The notes beneath the pieces are model-generated. The model saw only the letters and a list, made by a program, of their open reading frames with translations. It did no database searches and had not been told where the DNA came from. A program made the position numbers and the translations under genes. DNA of 64,000 nt from the IMG/VR virus record IMGVR_UViG_3300049734_000086, positions 1 through 64,000 of that record, one strand, 5' to 3'. This stretch comes from a virus. Below are positions 35,416 through 43,368 of this stretch, in pieces; the stretch's first letter is position 1; every line of letters begins with the position of its first letter.

Positions 35416-35446
35416 GGGGTCGGCTCCTGTGCGGAGGAAAGGGCGG

Positions 35447-35836
35447 CTACTCCTTCGCATTGCGTGTGATCCACCAGTCGAGGAAATACGCCCCCGGTGG
35501 GTCGTGAACCGGCTCGCGCGGCAGGTTCTTACCATCGCCGCAGTTGTGGTCGTAGCGCCAACCGAACCAGACGCGCAAGTATCGACCCTCCTCCCGCCGC
35601 AGACGTACCTGAAAGAGCGGCGGCCACTGCACGCCCGCGTAGCCGTCTTCACCGAGAGGCACGCGGACCAGCCACTTCGCTTGGTAGAGGGAGTACACCA
35701 TGCTCGCCCGCTGAATGCCCCCAAGCAGCAGCCCGAGCGGCCCGCCCAAGCGCCAATCGGTCCCCATGTTGACGTACCGGAAGGCCAGCGGCTCGTCGCC
35801 CGTGGCCTGCGGCAGATAGCGGCGCAAATCAATCAT
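35447..35836 (-). CDS. Uncharacterised protein, 129 aa
   Basis: Trp/Arg-rich soluble protein beginning MIDLRRYLPQATGDEPLAF. C-terminal half has repeated aromatic pairs (RVWFGWRYDHNC; YFLDWWITRN). It resembles small phage proteins of unknown role near terminase genes. ATGA-type overlap with its upstream neighbour. Confidence 0.5.
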   Translation of the reverse strand: MIDLRRYLPQATGDEPLAFRYVNMGTDWRLGGPLGLLLGGIQRASMVYSLYQAKWLVRVPLGEDGYAGVQWPPLFQVRLRREEGRYLRVWFGWRYDHNCGDGKNLPREPVHDPPGAYFLDWWITRNAKE

Positions 35837-36110
35837 CGGCCGTAACTGACTCCGCCAGTCTGGCCAGCGTGTTCAGGGCGTCCCGCAACTGGCTCTCGAC
35901 GTTGGCCAGCCGCTTGTCGAACGCCGACAGGAGCCGGGTCTGCGCCTCCCCATCGGCCCGTACCCGTACCAGGTCGACCCGGATGCTGTCGACCGTGTTG
36001 GTCAGTCTGGCCAAGCGGTTCGTCGCGGCCCTGGTGTTGCGGAGCGTGGTGTCCTGGGGGTTGCGCTTCTTCTTCGGGGTCCGTGTCGGCGGCGTCATAG
36101 TCTCAGTCAC
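35829..36110 (-). CDS. Coiled-coil protein, 93 aa
   Basis: Residues 25-90 form a long amphipathic helix with heptads (ATNRLARLTNTVDSIRVDLV and RLANVESQLRDALNTLARL). The basic N-terminus KKKRNP may bind nucleic acid. Overlaps its upstream neighbour by 8 bases. Function unknown. Confidence 0.5.
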   Translation of the reverse strand: MTETMTPPTRTPKKKRNPQDTTLRNTRAATNRLARLTNTVDSIRVDLVRVRADGEAQTRLLSAFDKRLANVESQLRDALNTLARLAESVTADD

Positions 36111-36669
36111 AGTAGCCTCCTTCGTTCCGCACCTTCAGCCGGATCATCTTCTTCTCCCACACTAGATTCCGCTCCTCGGTCCAGTCCAACCGACCGGGCC
36201 GGTTCCCGACCACGTTGAAGCGGGCATCCTCGCCACGCGCCCGACGGTTCCACTGCACCGCCATGCGCTTGAGCCGATTGCGCTCGGTCTTACTGAGCCC
36301 GAACCCGCCTTCGTGCTCGCTGAACGTGGCCTCGTCCAAGGCGCGTTCGACCTTGCGGGCAAAGATAGCAGCGGCCTGCAGGTCCCTGGGGCGGCACTTG
36401 GGGGCGCTCCCCGTGATGTGGCGGTACCCGGAGCGGAACTTCCCACCATGGGCTTCCAGCTCCACCTTGTCACTGGCGCGAGCCGGGTCAGGGTACCGTT
36501 CCTTGCGGTGCGGGTTGGCCTTCTTGACATGCGCCCGCATCTGGTCCGCTGTCTTGGTGGTCAGTTTGGGGAAGCAGACCGGGCACCACCGCTTCGAGTA
36601 CAAGGGGTCGGTGGGCAGCCTGAGCCAGTACGGCCCGCCACAGTTCTGGCAGGTGCGCTGCTCGATCAC
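36103..36669 (-). CDS. Zinc-finger basic protein, 188 aa
   Basis: GTG start overlapping the upstream stop (GTGA). N-terminal CQNCGG and CPVCFPKL give a four-Cys zinc ribbon. The rest is basic with helices (NRLKRMAVQWNRRARGED). Probably nucleic-acid binding. Located in the cluster between terminase and portal. A DNA-packaging or transcription accessory is possible. Confidence 0.55.
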   Translation of the reverse strand: MIEQRTCQNCGGPYWLRLPTDPLYSKRWCPVCFPKLTTKTADQMRAHVKKANPHRKERYPDPARASDKVELEAHGGKFRSGYRHITGSAPKCRPRDLQAAAIFARKVERALDEATFSEHEGGFGLSKTERNRLKRMAVQWNRRARGEDARFNVVGNRPGRLDWTEERNLVWEKKMIRLKVRNEGGYCD

Positions 36670-36950
36670 AGGTCGTACTCCTTCGCCGCCCGCTCCCGCA
36701 CCGCCTTGTTGCTGGTGCGCCGGGTGCGATCCGTGATGCAGGCCACGCAGGCCCCATTGGAGAAGTACCGTCGTGTCCCCCCGCACCGCTTGCACGGACG
36801 GCCCTCGAACTGGGTGATGTTGTCCTGGCAGGGCGGGGGCTTGGGTGCAGGGCCCGTGACCACCGAGGCCAGCGCCTCCTGCATCTCCCGGTGGAACTCG
36901 TCATCGCCCATCACCTCGCGGACGGGCGGCGGCATGGGAGGCTTCAACAT
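36666..36950 (-). CDS. Zinc-ribbon protein, 94 aa
   Basis: Pro-rich start (MLKPPMPPPVREVMG) then CKRCGGTRRYFSNGACVAC, a four-Cys zinc ribbon near residues 54-72, and a basic C-terminus. No Shine-Dalgarno; a promoter lies just upstream, so the mRNA may be leaderless. Confidence 0.55.
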   Translation of the reverse strand: MLKPPMPPPVREVMGDDEFHREMQEALASVVTGPAPKPPPCQDNITQFEGRPCKRCGGTRRYFSNGACVACITDRTRRTSNKAVRERAAKEYDL

Positions 36951-36958
36951 AGAACGAT

Positions 36959-36987
36959 AGATTAGAGATTCGGGGGGTATTAGGCAA
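36959..36987 (-). promoter_or_regulatory. Candidate leaderless sigma-70-type promoter (leftward)
   Basis: TTGCCT and TAATCT spaced by exactly 17 nt on the minus strand (36987-36982, 36964-36959). Eight bases separate the -10 box from the ATG at 36950, so the transcript would begin at or within a base or two of the start codon. No ribosome site precedes that ATG, which agrees with leaderless initiation. Confidence 0.45.
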
Positions 36988-37115
36988 GGGGAAACAAACG
37001 GCCGTCGGGTCGAGGGTATTTAGCACTCTGGGCACTACAGGTTACTGGGCACTCCAGGAGACTTAGCACCGAAGGCACAATTTCCAGGGCTTGTTAGTAC
37101 TACTAAACTAAGAGA

Positions 37116-37137
37116 GCGGACGGATTCCGTGGTCCGC
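37116..37137 (-). terminator. Hairpin after the large terminase gene
   Basis: GCGGAC / GTCCGC stem (37116-37121 with 37132-37137) with an inner pairing of the GGATTCC type, followed leftwards by TCTCTTAGTTT. It starts 9 bases after the terminase stop. Weak T-run, so a weak terminator or mRNA processing site. The 195-base spacer 36951-37145 otherwise holds only the promoter. Confidence 0.3.
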
Positions 37138-37145
37138 ACCCAGGC

Positions 37146-38759
37146 TCAGTACTCCCCGCCGGACCAGAAATTCGTCTCCGTGAACTCCTGCTGCAGGAAC
37201 AGCCGCTTGTCCGCCTGCGTGGTCCCGTCGACTTGGTCGTCATTGGCGGAGTTGGGGAACATGGTGTGCTCGTTGAGGAAGGACCCCACGGCCAGGAACC
37301 CCCCGGGCTGGTACGGCGGGGGGTTGTCGTTGTGGGCGTTGCCGGTACGGGCCACCCATTCGTACCCCGGGAGGGCGGGGTAGGGGATGACGTAGTTCCC
37401 CGCCTGCAGTCGTGGACTCATGGCGTGGGCCCTGGCCTCCTTACTCGTGTCGACCTCGATGCTCAGGATCCCCGGGACCTCGTCTTGGAGGGTCCGAATG
37501 ATGGCCGTGCCGTTGGCCTTGTCCTCGACCAGGATCGCGTTGGGGATCTGGCGGTGACAGAGTCGGAGGGCGCGGACCTGGGTCTGTGACTCGATGAAGT
37601 CGAAGTGGCCGCGCTTCTGGTTGATGAGGAACGCCAGCGCCCCGGTACGGCCCCAGGCTTGGCCTACGACATACGAGTGCTCCTCACGGTCCTTGAAGGC
37701 CATGTCCCACGAGTCGATACGTTCCTCGAAGCGTGGGGGGAGGGGCAGGATCGGACGGCCATTCTCATCGGGGGTACCGCAGAGTTCGTGTCCGGCCGGG
37801 GCCCAGTACCGCCACCACGACCGCTTCAGAATCCCACCCTCGGCTGGTGTGGGGTCTTGTTGGAATTGGGCGGCGTAGGCGTTCCCGAGGTCGATCTTGA
37901 GGCGGTCGATCACGGGCTGGGGGAAGCGTTCGGGGAAGAGGAGTTCCCCGGGCTCGGTGCGCGGGTCGGTGAAGAACGGGCGGCCGTCGTTGAGGTGGGT
38001 GAAGCAGCGGCGCTTGGGGTCGAACTCGGCCTGGAGATTGAGGTGGACGTACCCCGCCTTGTTGTTGAGCACGTGGCCTGAGAGGTCAGACTCGTGCCCC
38101 CTCTGCATGATGATCACCTTGGCGACCTTGCGCTGGTCGTTGATTCTGGTGGCCATGACCTCGTCCCACCACTGCACCACCGCCGCGCGCATGTTCTCGG
38201 AGTGGATCTCCTTCATGTTGTGCGGGTCGTCCGCCACCAGCCGGTCGCCGCCCTCTCCCGTGTTGGAGCCCGAGACTGACGTACTGAGGTGGTACCCCAT
38301 CTTGTCGTTCTGGTACTTGATCTGACCATCCGGGGTGAACTTCTGCTTCCCCAGTTGGAACACGTGCGACCACCCGGACTTGTACCAGGGCGTGTCCATG
38401 ATCAGGCGGCGGCGCTGGGAGTCCCGTTGGCTGAGAGTCTGGGCGTACGAGCTGAAGATCCAGCGCGTGTGGGGCAGTCCGCCCGGTCCCCACTCCCAGG
38501 TGGGCCACATGATGGCCACCAGGGTCGATTTGGCGTGGCGGGGCGGGATGTTGATGAGGAGCAGGTTGATGTCCCCGAACGTCACCGCCTCCAAATGGTC
38601 ACAGATGGCGTCGTGGAACCACGTCCAGGCCAGGGGGGTCCTGGGCTCGACGATGGGCCACGCCAGCTTGGTGTATTCACGGAGGCCGCCCCGGGTCTCG
38701 GACAGGCGGTACCCCAGCTCGTTGCGGACATCCTCGTAGGTCAGGGCGGTGAGAGGCAT
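37146..38759 (-). CDS. terL: Large terminase subunit (ATPase and nuclease), 537 aa
   Basis: DNA-packaging motor. Start MPLTALTYEDVRNELGYRL at 38759 overlaps the upstream stop (TGATG). Walker A region LLINIPPRHAKST, arginine finger and the strand SSYAQTLSQRDSQRRR, Walker B-like RLVADDPHN, and a C-terminal RNase H-type nuclease with acidic residues (DSWDMAFKDREEHSYVVG and NAILVEDKANGTAII). Length matches family. It belongs to the SPP1/T4-like packaging group, but headful versus cohesive ends cannot be told. Confidence 0.93.
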   Translation of the reverse strand: MPLTALTYEDVRNELGYRLSETRGGLREYTKLAWPIVEPRTPLAWTWFHDAICDHLEAVTFGDINLLLINIPPRHAKSTLVAIMWPTWEWGPGGLPHTRWIFSSYAQTLSQRDSQRRRLIMDTPWYKSGWSHVFQLGKQKFTPDGQIKYQNDKMGYHLSTSVSGSNTGEGGDRLVADDPHNMKEIHSENMRAAVVQWWDEVMATRINDQRKVAKVIIMQRGHESDLSGHVLNNKAGYVHLNLQAEFDPKRRCFTHLNDGRPFFTDPRTEPGELLFPERFPQPVIDRLKIDLGNAYAAQFQQDPTPAEGGILKRSWWRYWAPAGHELCGTPDENGRPILPLPPRFEERIDSWDMAFKDREEHSYVVGQAWGRTGALAFLINQKRGHFDFIESQTQVRALRLCHRQIPNAILVEDKANGTAIIRTLQDEVPGILSIEVDTSKEARAHAMSPRLQAGNYVIPYPALPGYEWVARTGNAHNDNPPPYQPGGFLAVGSFLNEHTMFPNSANDDQVDGTTQADKRLFLQQEFTETNFWSGGEY

Positions 38760-39052
38760 CAGTTGACCGTGTCCGTGTGGCCAGTGTCCGCCTTGGCCTT
38801 GACGGTCCTGGCCTTCGCCGTCTGGTAGTAACCACGGCACGCCTCGACGAGGACGAGCCCGGTGGTCTGCACGTTCCGATCGTTGAGTACCCACTGGTAC
38901 CGCAGGCAGATCTCCAGTCGAACGACCAGCCCGTGGACCATGGCGAGCAACTGGTCCCGTTCACTGCCTCCTATCGCCTCTGCGGATTCGATCAGCGCGT
39001 CCACGACTTCGGTCTGCAGGCTCTCTAGGCTGGGTGTGTCGTCTTGGTTCAT
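38759..39052 (-). CDS. Small helical protein between terminase genes, 97 aa
   Basis: Starts MNQDDTPSLESLQTEVVDAL. Helical; a hydrophobic patch (DQLLAMVHGLVVRLEICLRYQ) suggests a small domain or dimer. Placed between terS-like and terL genes; stop overlaps the terL start. Function unknown, probably a packaging accessory. Confidence 0.55.
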   Translation of the reverse strand: MNQDDTPSLESLQTEVVDALIESAEAIGGSERDQLLAMVHGLVVRLEICLRYQWVLNDRNVQTTGLVLVEACRGYYQTAKARTVKAKADTGHTDTVN

Positions 39053-39056
39053 GGTG

Positions 39057-39959
39057 TCAGGGCTCCTCACTCGGCGTGGGCGGGGTTTCCTCGGTGAACT
39101 GGTCGAACGGGGCTGCGATGTCCGCCCGCAACACCTCATCGACCCTGCGCGCCTCCCCTTCGATCACCAGCGGGGTGCTGGTACTCAGTGTCGCTTGGGG
39201 GATCGGTCTGGACTCCTGCAGCCGTCTGGCCAGGGAGACCAGATCGTCCATCGTCGCCTCCGCTAACGGCCGCCGGATGTTGAGGTCCACTTCGACTGGT
39301 GCGTCGAGTCCGAGCATCTTGGCCCTCCGGCTCATGATGTTCAGGGCCTGGGCGATGGAGTACGTCTCTCCCCGTTCGATGGCGGGCCACAGGTAGGTCA
39401 TCATCTTGTCGAGCCGCGTCAGGTCCAGGGCCCGGATGTCCTCGGCCAGGATGCGCTCGTACTTCCGCAAGTACGCCAACGCCTCCTGCACGTCCTGGTG
39501 CGCCGTCTTGACACTGACCCCCAGGGCCACACCGATCTCGCGGTAGTCGTACCCTGCCGCCCGGTAGTTGAGGGCCTCGACCCGGCGCTGCTCCTTGGTC
39601 AGCCGCTGGGGCTTGGCGTCGTCATGCGGGATCTTGTCGGGTTCGAGCGGCACGGCCTCTTCGACTTCCGGGAGTGGCTTGCCGAGGTCGATGCGCGGGA
39701 GCTTACCGACGAGACTGGCCTTCCCGGCCTCAGTCTGACCTTGGGGGCCGGGGCCATCAGATGGGGAAGTGTCAATGCCGTTACTCGGGGCGGGCCCTGT
39801 GGGCTCACCCGTCACACCCCCATCGTCACCGTGCGGGGGCTCGGGGTTGGTCAGGTGGTCCAGGCCGCCCTTGAACTCGCCGGGGATCTTCTTACGAGTC
39901 TTGCCTTTACGAGCGTTGGCGGCGTTGCGGCGGTGGGTGGTGGTACGGTGGCCGGGCAC
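39057..39959 (-). CDS. terS: Small terminase subunit-like protein, 300 aa
   Basis: Recognises phage DNA for packaging. GTG start. A disordered first ~120 residues precede a helix-turn-helix (RRVEALNYRAAGYDYREIGVALGVSVKTAHQDV) with the recognition helix VSVKTAHQDV, followed by helices typical of the oligomerisation core (ALDLTRLDKMMTYLWPAI) and a C-terminal region with LARRLQESRP. Two genes upstream of terL, the usual place. It is longer than most TerS at the N-terminus. Confidence 0.75.
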   Translation of the reverse strand: MPGHRTTTHRRNAANARKGKTRKKIPGEFKGGLDHLTNPEPPHGDDGGVTGEPTGPAPSNGIDTSPSDGPGPQGQTEAGKASLVGKLPRIDLGKPLPEVEEAVPLEPDKIPHDDAKPQRLTKEQRRVEALNYRAAGYDYREIGVALGVSVKTAHQDVQEALAYLRKYERILAEDIRALDLTRLDKMMTYLWPAIERGETYSIAQALNIMSRRAKMLGLDAPVEVDLNIRRPLAEATMDDLVSLARRLQESRPIPQATLSTSTPLVIEGEARRVDEVLRADIAAPFDQFTEETPPTPSEEP

Positions 39960-40198
39960 GGGGAATTAGGCTCCAGAATCAGGGGTCATCGACGGGTCTG
40001 GGCAGGCAGGGTAACAGGAATTCGGTGTTACCGGGTAGCCCTGGGCTGCCAGCGGGGTACTGCGGCGGGGTCTGGCAAGGGTACTGCGGGCCGGGCCAGG
40101 GAGGTCAGTTACTGGGCTCTGGGGCTTATGGCTGAGCTAGGTCCTGGCAGCCTGGAAAGTGTCTCAAAATAGGACAGTCTGGCCTAGGTGGTTGGGTG

Positions 40199-40204
40199 TA
40201 TAAT
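40199..40204 (+). promoter_or_regulatory. Consensus -10 box TATAAT, rightward promoter
   Basis: Exact TATAAT in a GC-rich background, preceded directly by TG (partial extended -10). No clear TTGACA at 16-18 nt; GACAGT at 40174-40179 is the nearest. It would start transcription near 40211, driving the non-coding region and the rightward early operon. Confidence 0.6.
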
Positions 40205-40488
40205 GTGGGCTTGTCTGGTCAGTCTGAGCCTTGATTGCAGCTACTGACCACGACGTGACAACTGAATCTGAGCATGCCCTGGATGACCCCGCCACAACGG
40301 AGGGCCAGGGACAGGCCGCCAAGTAGACATGGCGATGACCCAGCCGCTCACCCCAACGACCCGAGACCGCGATTCGGAACGGCCGCTGACGAATGGCTTC
40401 TGTGACTGAGACACGGGAGCCGTGAGGAGTACTGGTGCCTTGTGAGAAGCAAGGCCGACCGCCTGAGAGCGTGTGCCGCAAGCGCCCC

Positions 40489-40510
40489 GAGACCGAGCCA
40501 CCGGAACGGG
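40489..40510 (+). repeat. 22-nt repeat, copy 1 of 2 (copy 2 at 40964-40985)
   Basis: GAGACCGAGCCRCCGGAACGGG occurs twice, differing at one base (A/G). Shorter relatives lie at 40363, 40723 and 41140. Each unit can form CCG-loop-CGG. See the non-coding RNA entry. Confidence 0.75.
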
Positions 40511-40811
40511 TGCGGCACTCATCCTCCCAGGCGTGGAGCCGTCGAGTGGGGCCGACCGACACATGAGGACCAGCGTGGAGCACCCGCTCTGGAGCTACGA
40601 GACCAGGGTTGCGACGGGGATGAGCCGACCACGCCATGTGGACTAGAGTGACAGTGATGGCGCGGCAGCACGGAAGCAAGCAAGGACGTGCGCGCAGTGC
40701 TCGCGGGTGACTGGCAAGCCGAGAGACCGGGTGACCGGGGAGCTTGGATCGGTGGGACGAGAGGACAAGGCCCTCGTACTTCCCGCAACGCCAGAGCACG
40801 GAGGCGGGTGT

Positions 40812-40842
40812 GCCGGTTCGATCCCGGCCCCTTCATCCACCA
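40812..40842 (+). other. tRNA-like T-arm with 3' CCA
   Basis: GCCGG TTCGATC CCGGC is a perfect T-arm (5-bp stem, 7-nt TTCRANN loop), followed by CCCTTCATCCACCA with CCA at both 837-839 and 840-842. No 5' partner for the acceptor strand, D-arm or anticodon arm fits a normal cloverleaf within 100 bases upstream; GGATGAG at 40618 could pair with TTCATCC but is 225 bases away. So a tRNA mimic or decayed tRNA, not a functional tRNA. Confidence 0.4.
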
Positions 40843-41253
40843 GTCGGTATCAAGGCCGACCCGCGCCATCGCCAGCTCCTAGAAACCAACCACCAAACAC
40901 GCACGGCCGATGGAGGAGAGTAGGGCCATCATTCACCCGTGCCGCGACGACGAGCCGCGCCCTGAGACCGAGCCGCCGGAACGGGCACCACGGCCACGTC
41001 ATGCGACCAAGCAGCCAATCGAAGTGTGAAGCAAGCCGCCATGAGGCGTCCGAGCCAGTGTGACTGGGCGTGGGTGGGGGGTCTCCCGAATGGACGGGAT
41101 TGAAGAGGGAGCCATTCAACAAGAACTGGCGGGAACGGGGAGACCGGCAACGGTCGATGAACCGCCGCGAGTGCCGCCCCTGACTGTGAGTCGCGGTACG
41201 CCGAGGGTGAAGCAGGATAGCCCTCGACATGGAAGTGAGGAGGGAGCCGAGCA

Positions 41254-41433
41254 ATGGCCGACAAGATGACGAAGTTCGAGGCCCAGGTCACGGTCGTGAT
41301 CTTCGCCGACTCGCAGGGCGATGCGGTGATGGAGATCGAGCGGAGGCTGACAGGCGACAAGCCGCCGGGCCGGGACCAGTACGCCCTGATCGTGCAGGAC
41401 ACGCACTGCAGGCGGGTGAGGGAGACACGGTAA
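41254..41433 (+). CDS. Small protein, 59 aa, unknown
   Basis: MADKMTKFEAQVTVVIFADSQ opens a short alpha/beta protein. Start has GAGGAGG 10 nt upstream and the stop overlaps the next ATG (TAATG), showing coupled translation. First gene of the rightward operon. Confidence 0.55.
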   Translation: MADKMTKFEAQVTVVIFADSQGDAVMEIERRLTGDKPPGRDQYALIVQDTHCRRVRETR

Positions 41434-42101
41434 TGATCATCAAACGACAACTCTTGAACGCCGCCAAGCAGGCGGTGACGGGCGAGGACACACGGTACTA
41501 CCTGAGCGCCGTGCAGGTGCAGCCGGATGGGGCGCTGGAGTCGACCAACGGGCATCTGGCGCTCATTCTCACAGACACCAGTGCTGGGTACCAAGACCCC
41601 GACTTCCCCAAGGTGGAGGGCGCAGGGAAGGCCACCAAGATCACCAAGCCGGTACTGGTACCGGCGGACATGATCGAGCGGCTGGTCAAGGGGACGGCGC
41701 GGAAGGCGACGATCCCGATCCTGCAGACGGTCCAGGTCACCCGGGACGAGGCCAAGAAGGCCACCGTGCTGGTGTCCACGGACCTCAGTGTCCCGACGGT
41801 GGTGACGCTGAAGGACGAGACGGTGGAGGGCCTTGGGACGTTCCCGACGCTGGAGAAGGTCAAGCCGAAGTGGGACAAGAAGACCAAGACCTTGAAGGTC
41901 AGACTCAGCGCCGAGGTGCTGACGGTGTTGATCAAGGCGGTGATGGCCCTGCGGTCGGAGGGGAAGGCGACCCGGAATACGAGCTTGGACTTCGAGTTCC
42001 GGGTACCGGAGGGCGAGAAGCCGGTCGAGGACCAGTTCTGGGTGCGGTCGGAGTACGACGGACTGAAGATGGAAGCCATCGTCATGCCCATGCGGGTGTG
42101 A
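41433..42101 (+). CDS. Possible sliding-clamp-like protein, 222 aa
   Basis: Starts MIIKRQLLNAAKQAVTGEDT. ALESTNGHLALIL and, later, LGTFPTLEKVKPKW resemble conserved parts of beta-clamp subunits (STNGHRL, FPDYEKVIP). Around 220 residues is shorter than a three-domain clamp (370), so a two-domain or clamp-derived protein is likely. If right, it tethers a polymerase encoded outside this window or from the host. Confidence 0.5.
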   Translation: MIIKRQLLNAAKQAVTGEDTRYYLSAVQVQPDGALESTNGHLALILTDTSAGYQDPDFPKVEGAGKATKITKPVLVPADMIERLVKGTARKATIPILQTVQVTRDEAKKATVLVSTDLSVPTVVTLKDETVEGLGTFPTLEKVKPKWDKKTKTLKVRLSAEVLTVLIKAVMALRSEGKATRNTSLDFEFRVPEGEKPVEDQFWVRSEYDGLKMEAIVMPMRV

Positions 42102-42112
42102 GGGGGGACGTG

Positions 42113-42346
42113 ATGGCCGACGGGATCTTCAAATCGGAGGACATCGAGCTGGTCGTCCGGGTGCTCAATGACCCGGAGTGCCCTGCACACATTCGGAGCA
42201 TCACCACCGAGCATGACCATCAGCAGGCGGTGCTCGACCATGCCCGCCGCCTCCTGAATCAGGCGGGGGACAGGCAGCGTGAGATAGAGGGTCGGCTGCT
42301 CAAGGCGTGCCAGGAGTACGTACGGGAGAAGGAGAAGGGAGACTGA
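42113..42346 (+). CDS. Small helical protein, 77 aa
   Basis: Starts MADGIFKSEDIELVVRVLND; a helical hairpin (AVLDHARRLLNQAGDRQREIE). No family recognised. Follows the clamp-like gene at 12 bases with a G-rich ribosome site. Confidence 0.5.
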   Translation: MADGIFKSEDIELVVRVLNDPECPAHIRSITTEHDHQQAVLDHARRLLNQAGDRQREIEGRLLKACQEYVREKEKGD

Positions 42347-42348
42347 TC

Positions 42349-42900
42349 ATGCTGACTGACTACGAACGAGAGAACATCACGGCGCTCATCACGGTGATCG
42401 AGCGCGAGGACGAGGTCCAGTGCTACATGGGCGACTGGCTCAGGGTCGACGGGCTCATGGAGCAGTTGAAGCCCGTGAGCGAGCGGGGGCGGCCCGGGTG
42501 CGGCACCGTGGGGTGTCTGGCCGGGACTGCCGTGGTGAACCTGCTGCCCTCGCTGCTCATGCCCGGCACGGGGCTCAACACCGGGGCGAGGCGGTCGTAC
42601 GAGCACGTTCTGGTGCCCTACGAGTGGGCCCTGAGCAACAACGTCGAGATACGCGAGGTAGTCGACGGCGTGGAGTTCGAGCTGACGCCAGGGACCATGA
42701 CCAAGACGACAGCGGCCAGGGTCCCGATCTCTCATGCGGCCCAGGTCCTGCTGGGGGAGACGGTGGCGCGGGCCTTCTACCTGACCGACGCGCCCCATGA
42801 CGAGCAGATGAGCGACAAGGAGTGGATGCTGATGGTCCTGCGTCTGGCCTTGAGGGGCCGGTTGGACGAGTACATCGACGACCGCATCTACGAGAACTAG
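42349..42900 (+). CDS. Uncharacterised protein with CGTVGCLAG motif, 183 aa
   Basis: Mixed alpha/beta. The motif GCGTVGCLAGTAVVN near residue 50 recurs in phage and plasmid proteins of unknown role (CGTxGCxAG). It could bind a metal with its paired Cys. Starts MLTDYERENITALI three bases after the preceding stop. Confidence 0.55.
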   Translation: MLTDYERENITALITVIEREDEVQCYMGDWLRVDGLMEQLKPVSERGRPGCGTVGCLAGTAVVNLLPSLLMPGTGLNTGARRSYEHVLVPYEWALSNNVEIREVVDGVEFELTPGTMTKTTAARVPISHAAQVLLGETVARAFYLTDAPHDEQMSDKEWMLMVLRLALRGRLDEYIDDRIYEN

Positions 42901-42913
42901 AGGGGAGGACACT

Positions 42914-43150
42914 ATGCGCTACCAGACACACGGACGCAGTGGGGTACGGAGACTCCAGGGCTGGGCCTGCACGACCAGACTGGTGATTGACGGCTGGTCG
43001 AGTACCGGCTGGACAGGGGACGGGGAGGTTGCGTACGTACACGTGGCCGGGTTCACCGCCCAGCCCATCATGGGGGGCCTGTTGCTGTCGGTGTTCGACG
43101 AGCACCGGCAGTTCCTCGGGACGGTGGGGAACGTGCGGGAGCTGCCATGA
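42914..43150 (+). CDS. Small protein, 78 aa
   Basis: Beta-rich, Trp/Gly-rich (WACTTRLVIDGWSSTGW); the stop overlaps the next ATG. Strong GGGGAGGA site. Function unknown. Confidence 0.5.
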   Translation: MRYQTHGRSGVRRLQGWACTTRLVIDGWSSTGWTGDGEVAYVHVAGFTAQPIMGGLLLSVFDEHRQFLGTVGNVRELP

Positions 43151-43368
43151 TCCGGGCGCTTCTGAGCCTGGGTGGCCGGTTGCGGTGGCACCCGAGACGG
43201 CCGCACCAGTGGAGCCGGTGGGCCATCGGGGAACGGACGCTGTTCGGGCCGTATGGGACGACCAAGGACCCGATCAATGTGCGGAGGTGCGAGCGGTGCG
43301 GCATGAGCCAGCATGCCCGGATTGATGAGAAGGTGCCGCAGTCGTGCGGCGGGGAGGAGCTGCCATGA
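43147..43368 (+). CDS. Small zinc-binding-like protein, 73 aa
   Basis: Basic N-terminus (SLGGRLRWHPRRPHQW), then RRCERCGMSQHARID and CGGEE, a Cys-based zinc knuckle. ATGA overlaps at both ends. Function unknown. Confidence 0.5.
   Translation: MIRALLSLGGRLRWHPRRPHQWSRWAIGERTLFGPYGTTKDPINVRRCERCGMSQHARIDEKVPQSCGGEELP

Larger units (their letters stand above)
40211..41250 (+). ncRNA. Candidate long structured non-coding RNA
   Basis: About 1 kb downstream of the TATAAT box with no credible gene. It contains five copies of GAGACCG followed by N4-6 and CGG (40363, 40489, 40723, 40964, 41140), each able to form a CCG/CGG hairpin. Two copies lie within longer stems: GTGCCGCA with TGCGGCAC (40473-40480 with about 40511-40518) and GTGCC with GGCAC (about 40939-40988). 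Stem sequences differ while pairing is kept, suggesting structure. A tRNA-like T-arm with CCA lies inside. Large phage RNAs such as GOLLD and ROOL share this size and context. Which strand is transcribed, and the identity, are inferred. Confidence 0.5.
39960..41253. other. 1.3-kb gene-free region between divergent arms
   Basis: No credible gene on either strand; open frames here are short, Arg/Ser-rich and lack ribosome sites. The left 250 bases are the leader of the leftward operon and a lower-CpG stretch shared in style with the 56-kb island (GTCTGGCCTAGGTGG). From about 40,211 to 41,250 the sequence is GC-rich with several hairpins and repeats, described separately. Confidence 0.7.

Noticed and set aside
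40618-40842. Functional tRNA or tmRNA gene
   Set aside because: Only a T-arm and CCA fit; no normal D-arm, anticodon arm or tag-coding part is visible.
40351-41150. CRISPR array from the GAGACCG repeats
   Set aside because: Units are short, spacing is irregular (126-241 bases) and repeats differ; no Cas genes are present.
40164-41270. Several open frames in the centre, such as 40929-41594 minus
   Set aside because: They are Arg/Ser-rich, cross the starts of real genes and lack ribosome sites; the region fits a non-coding RNA better.
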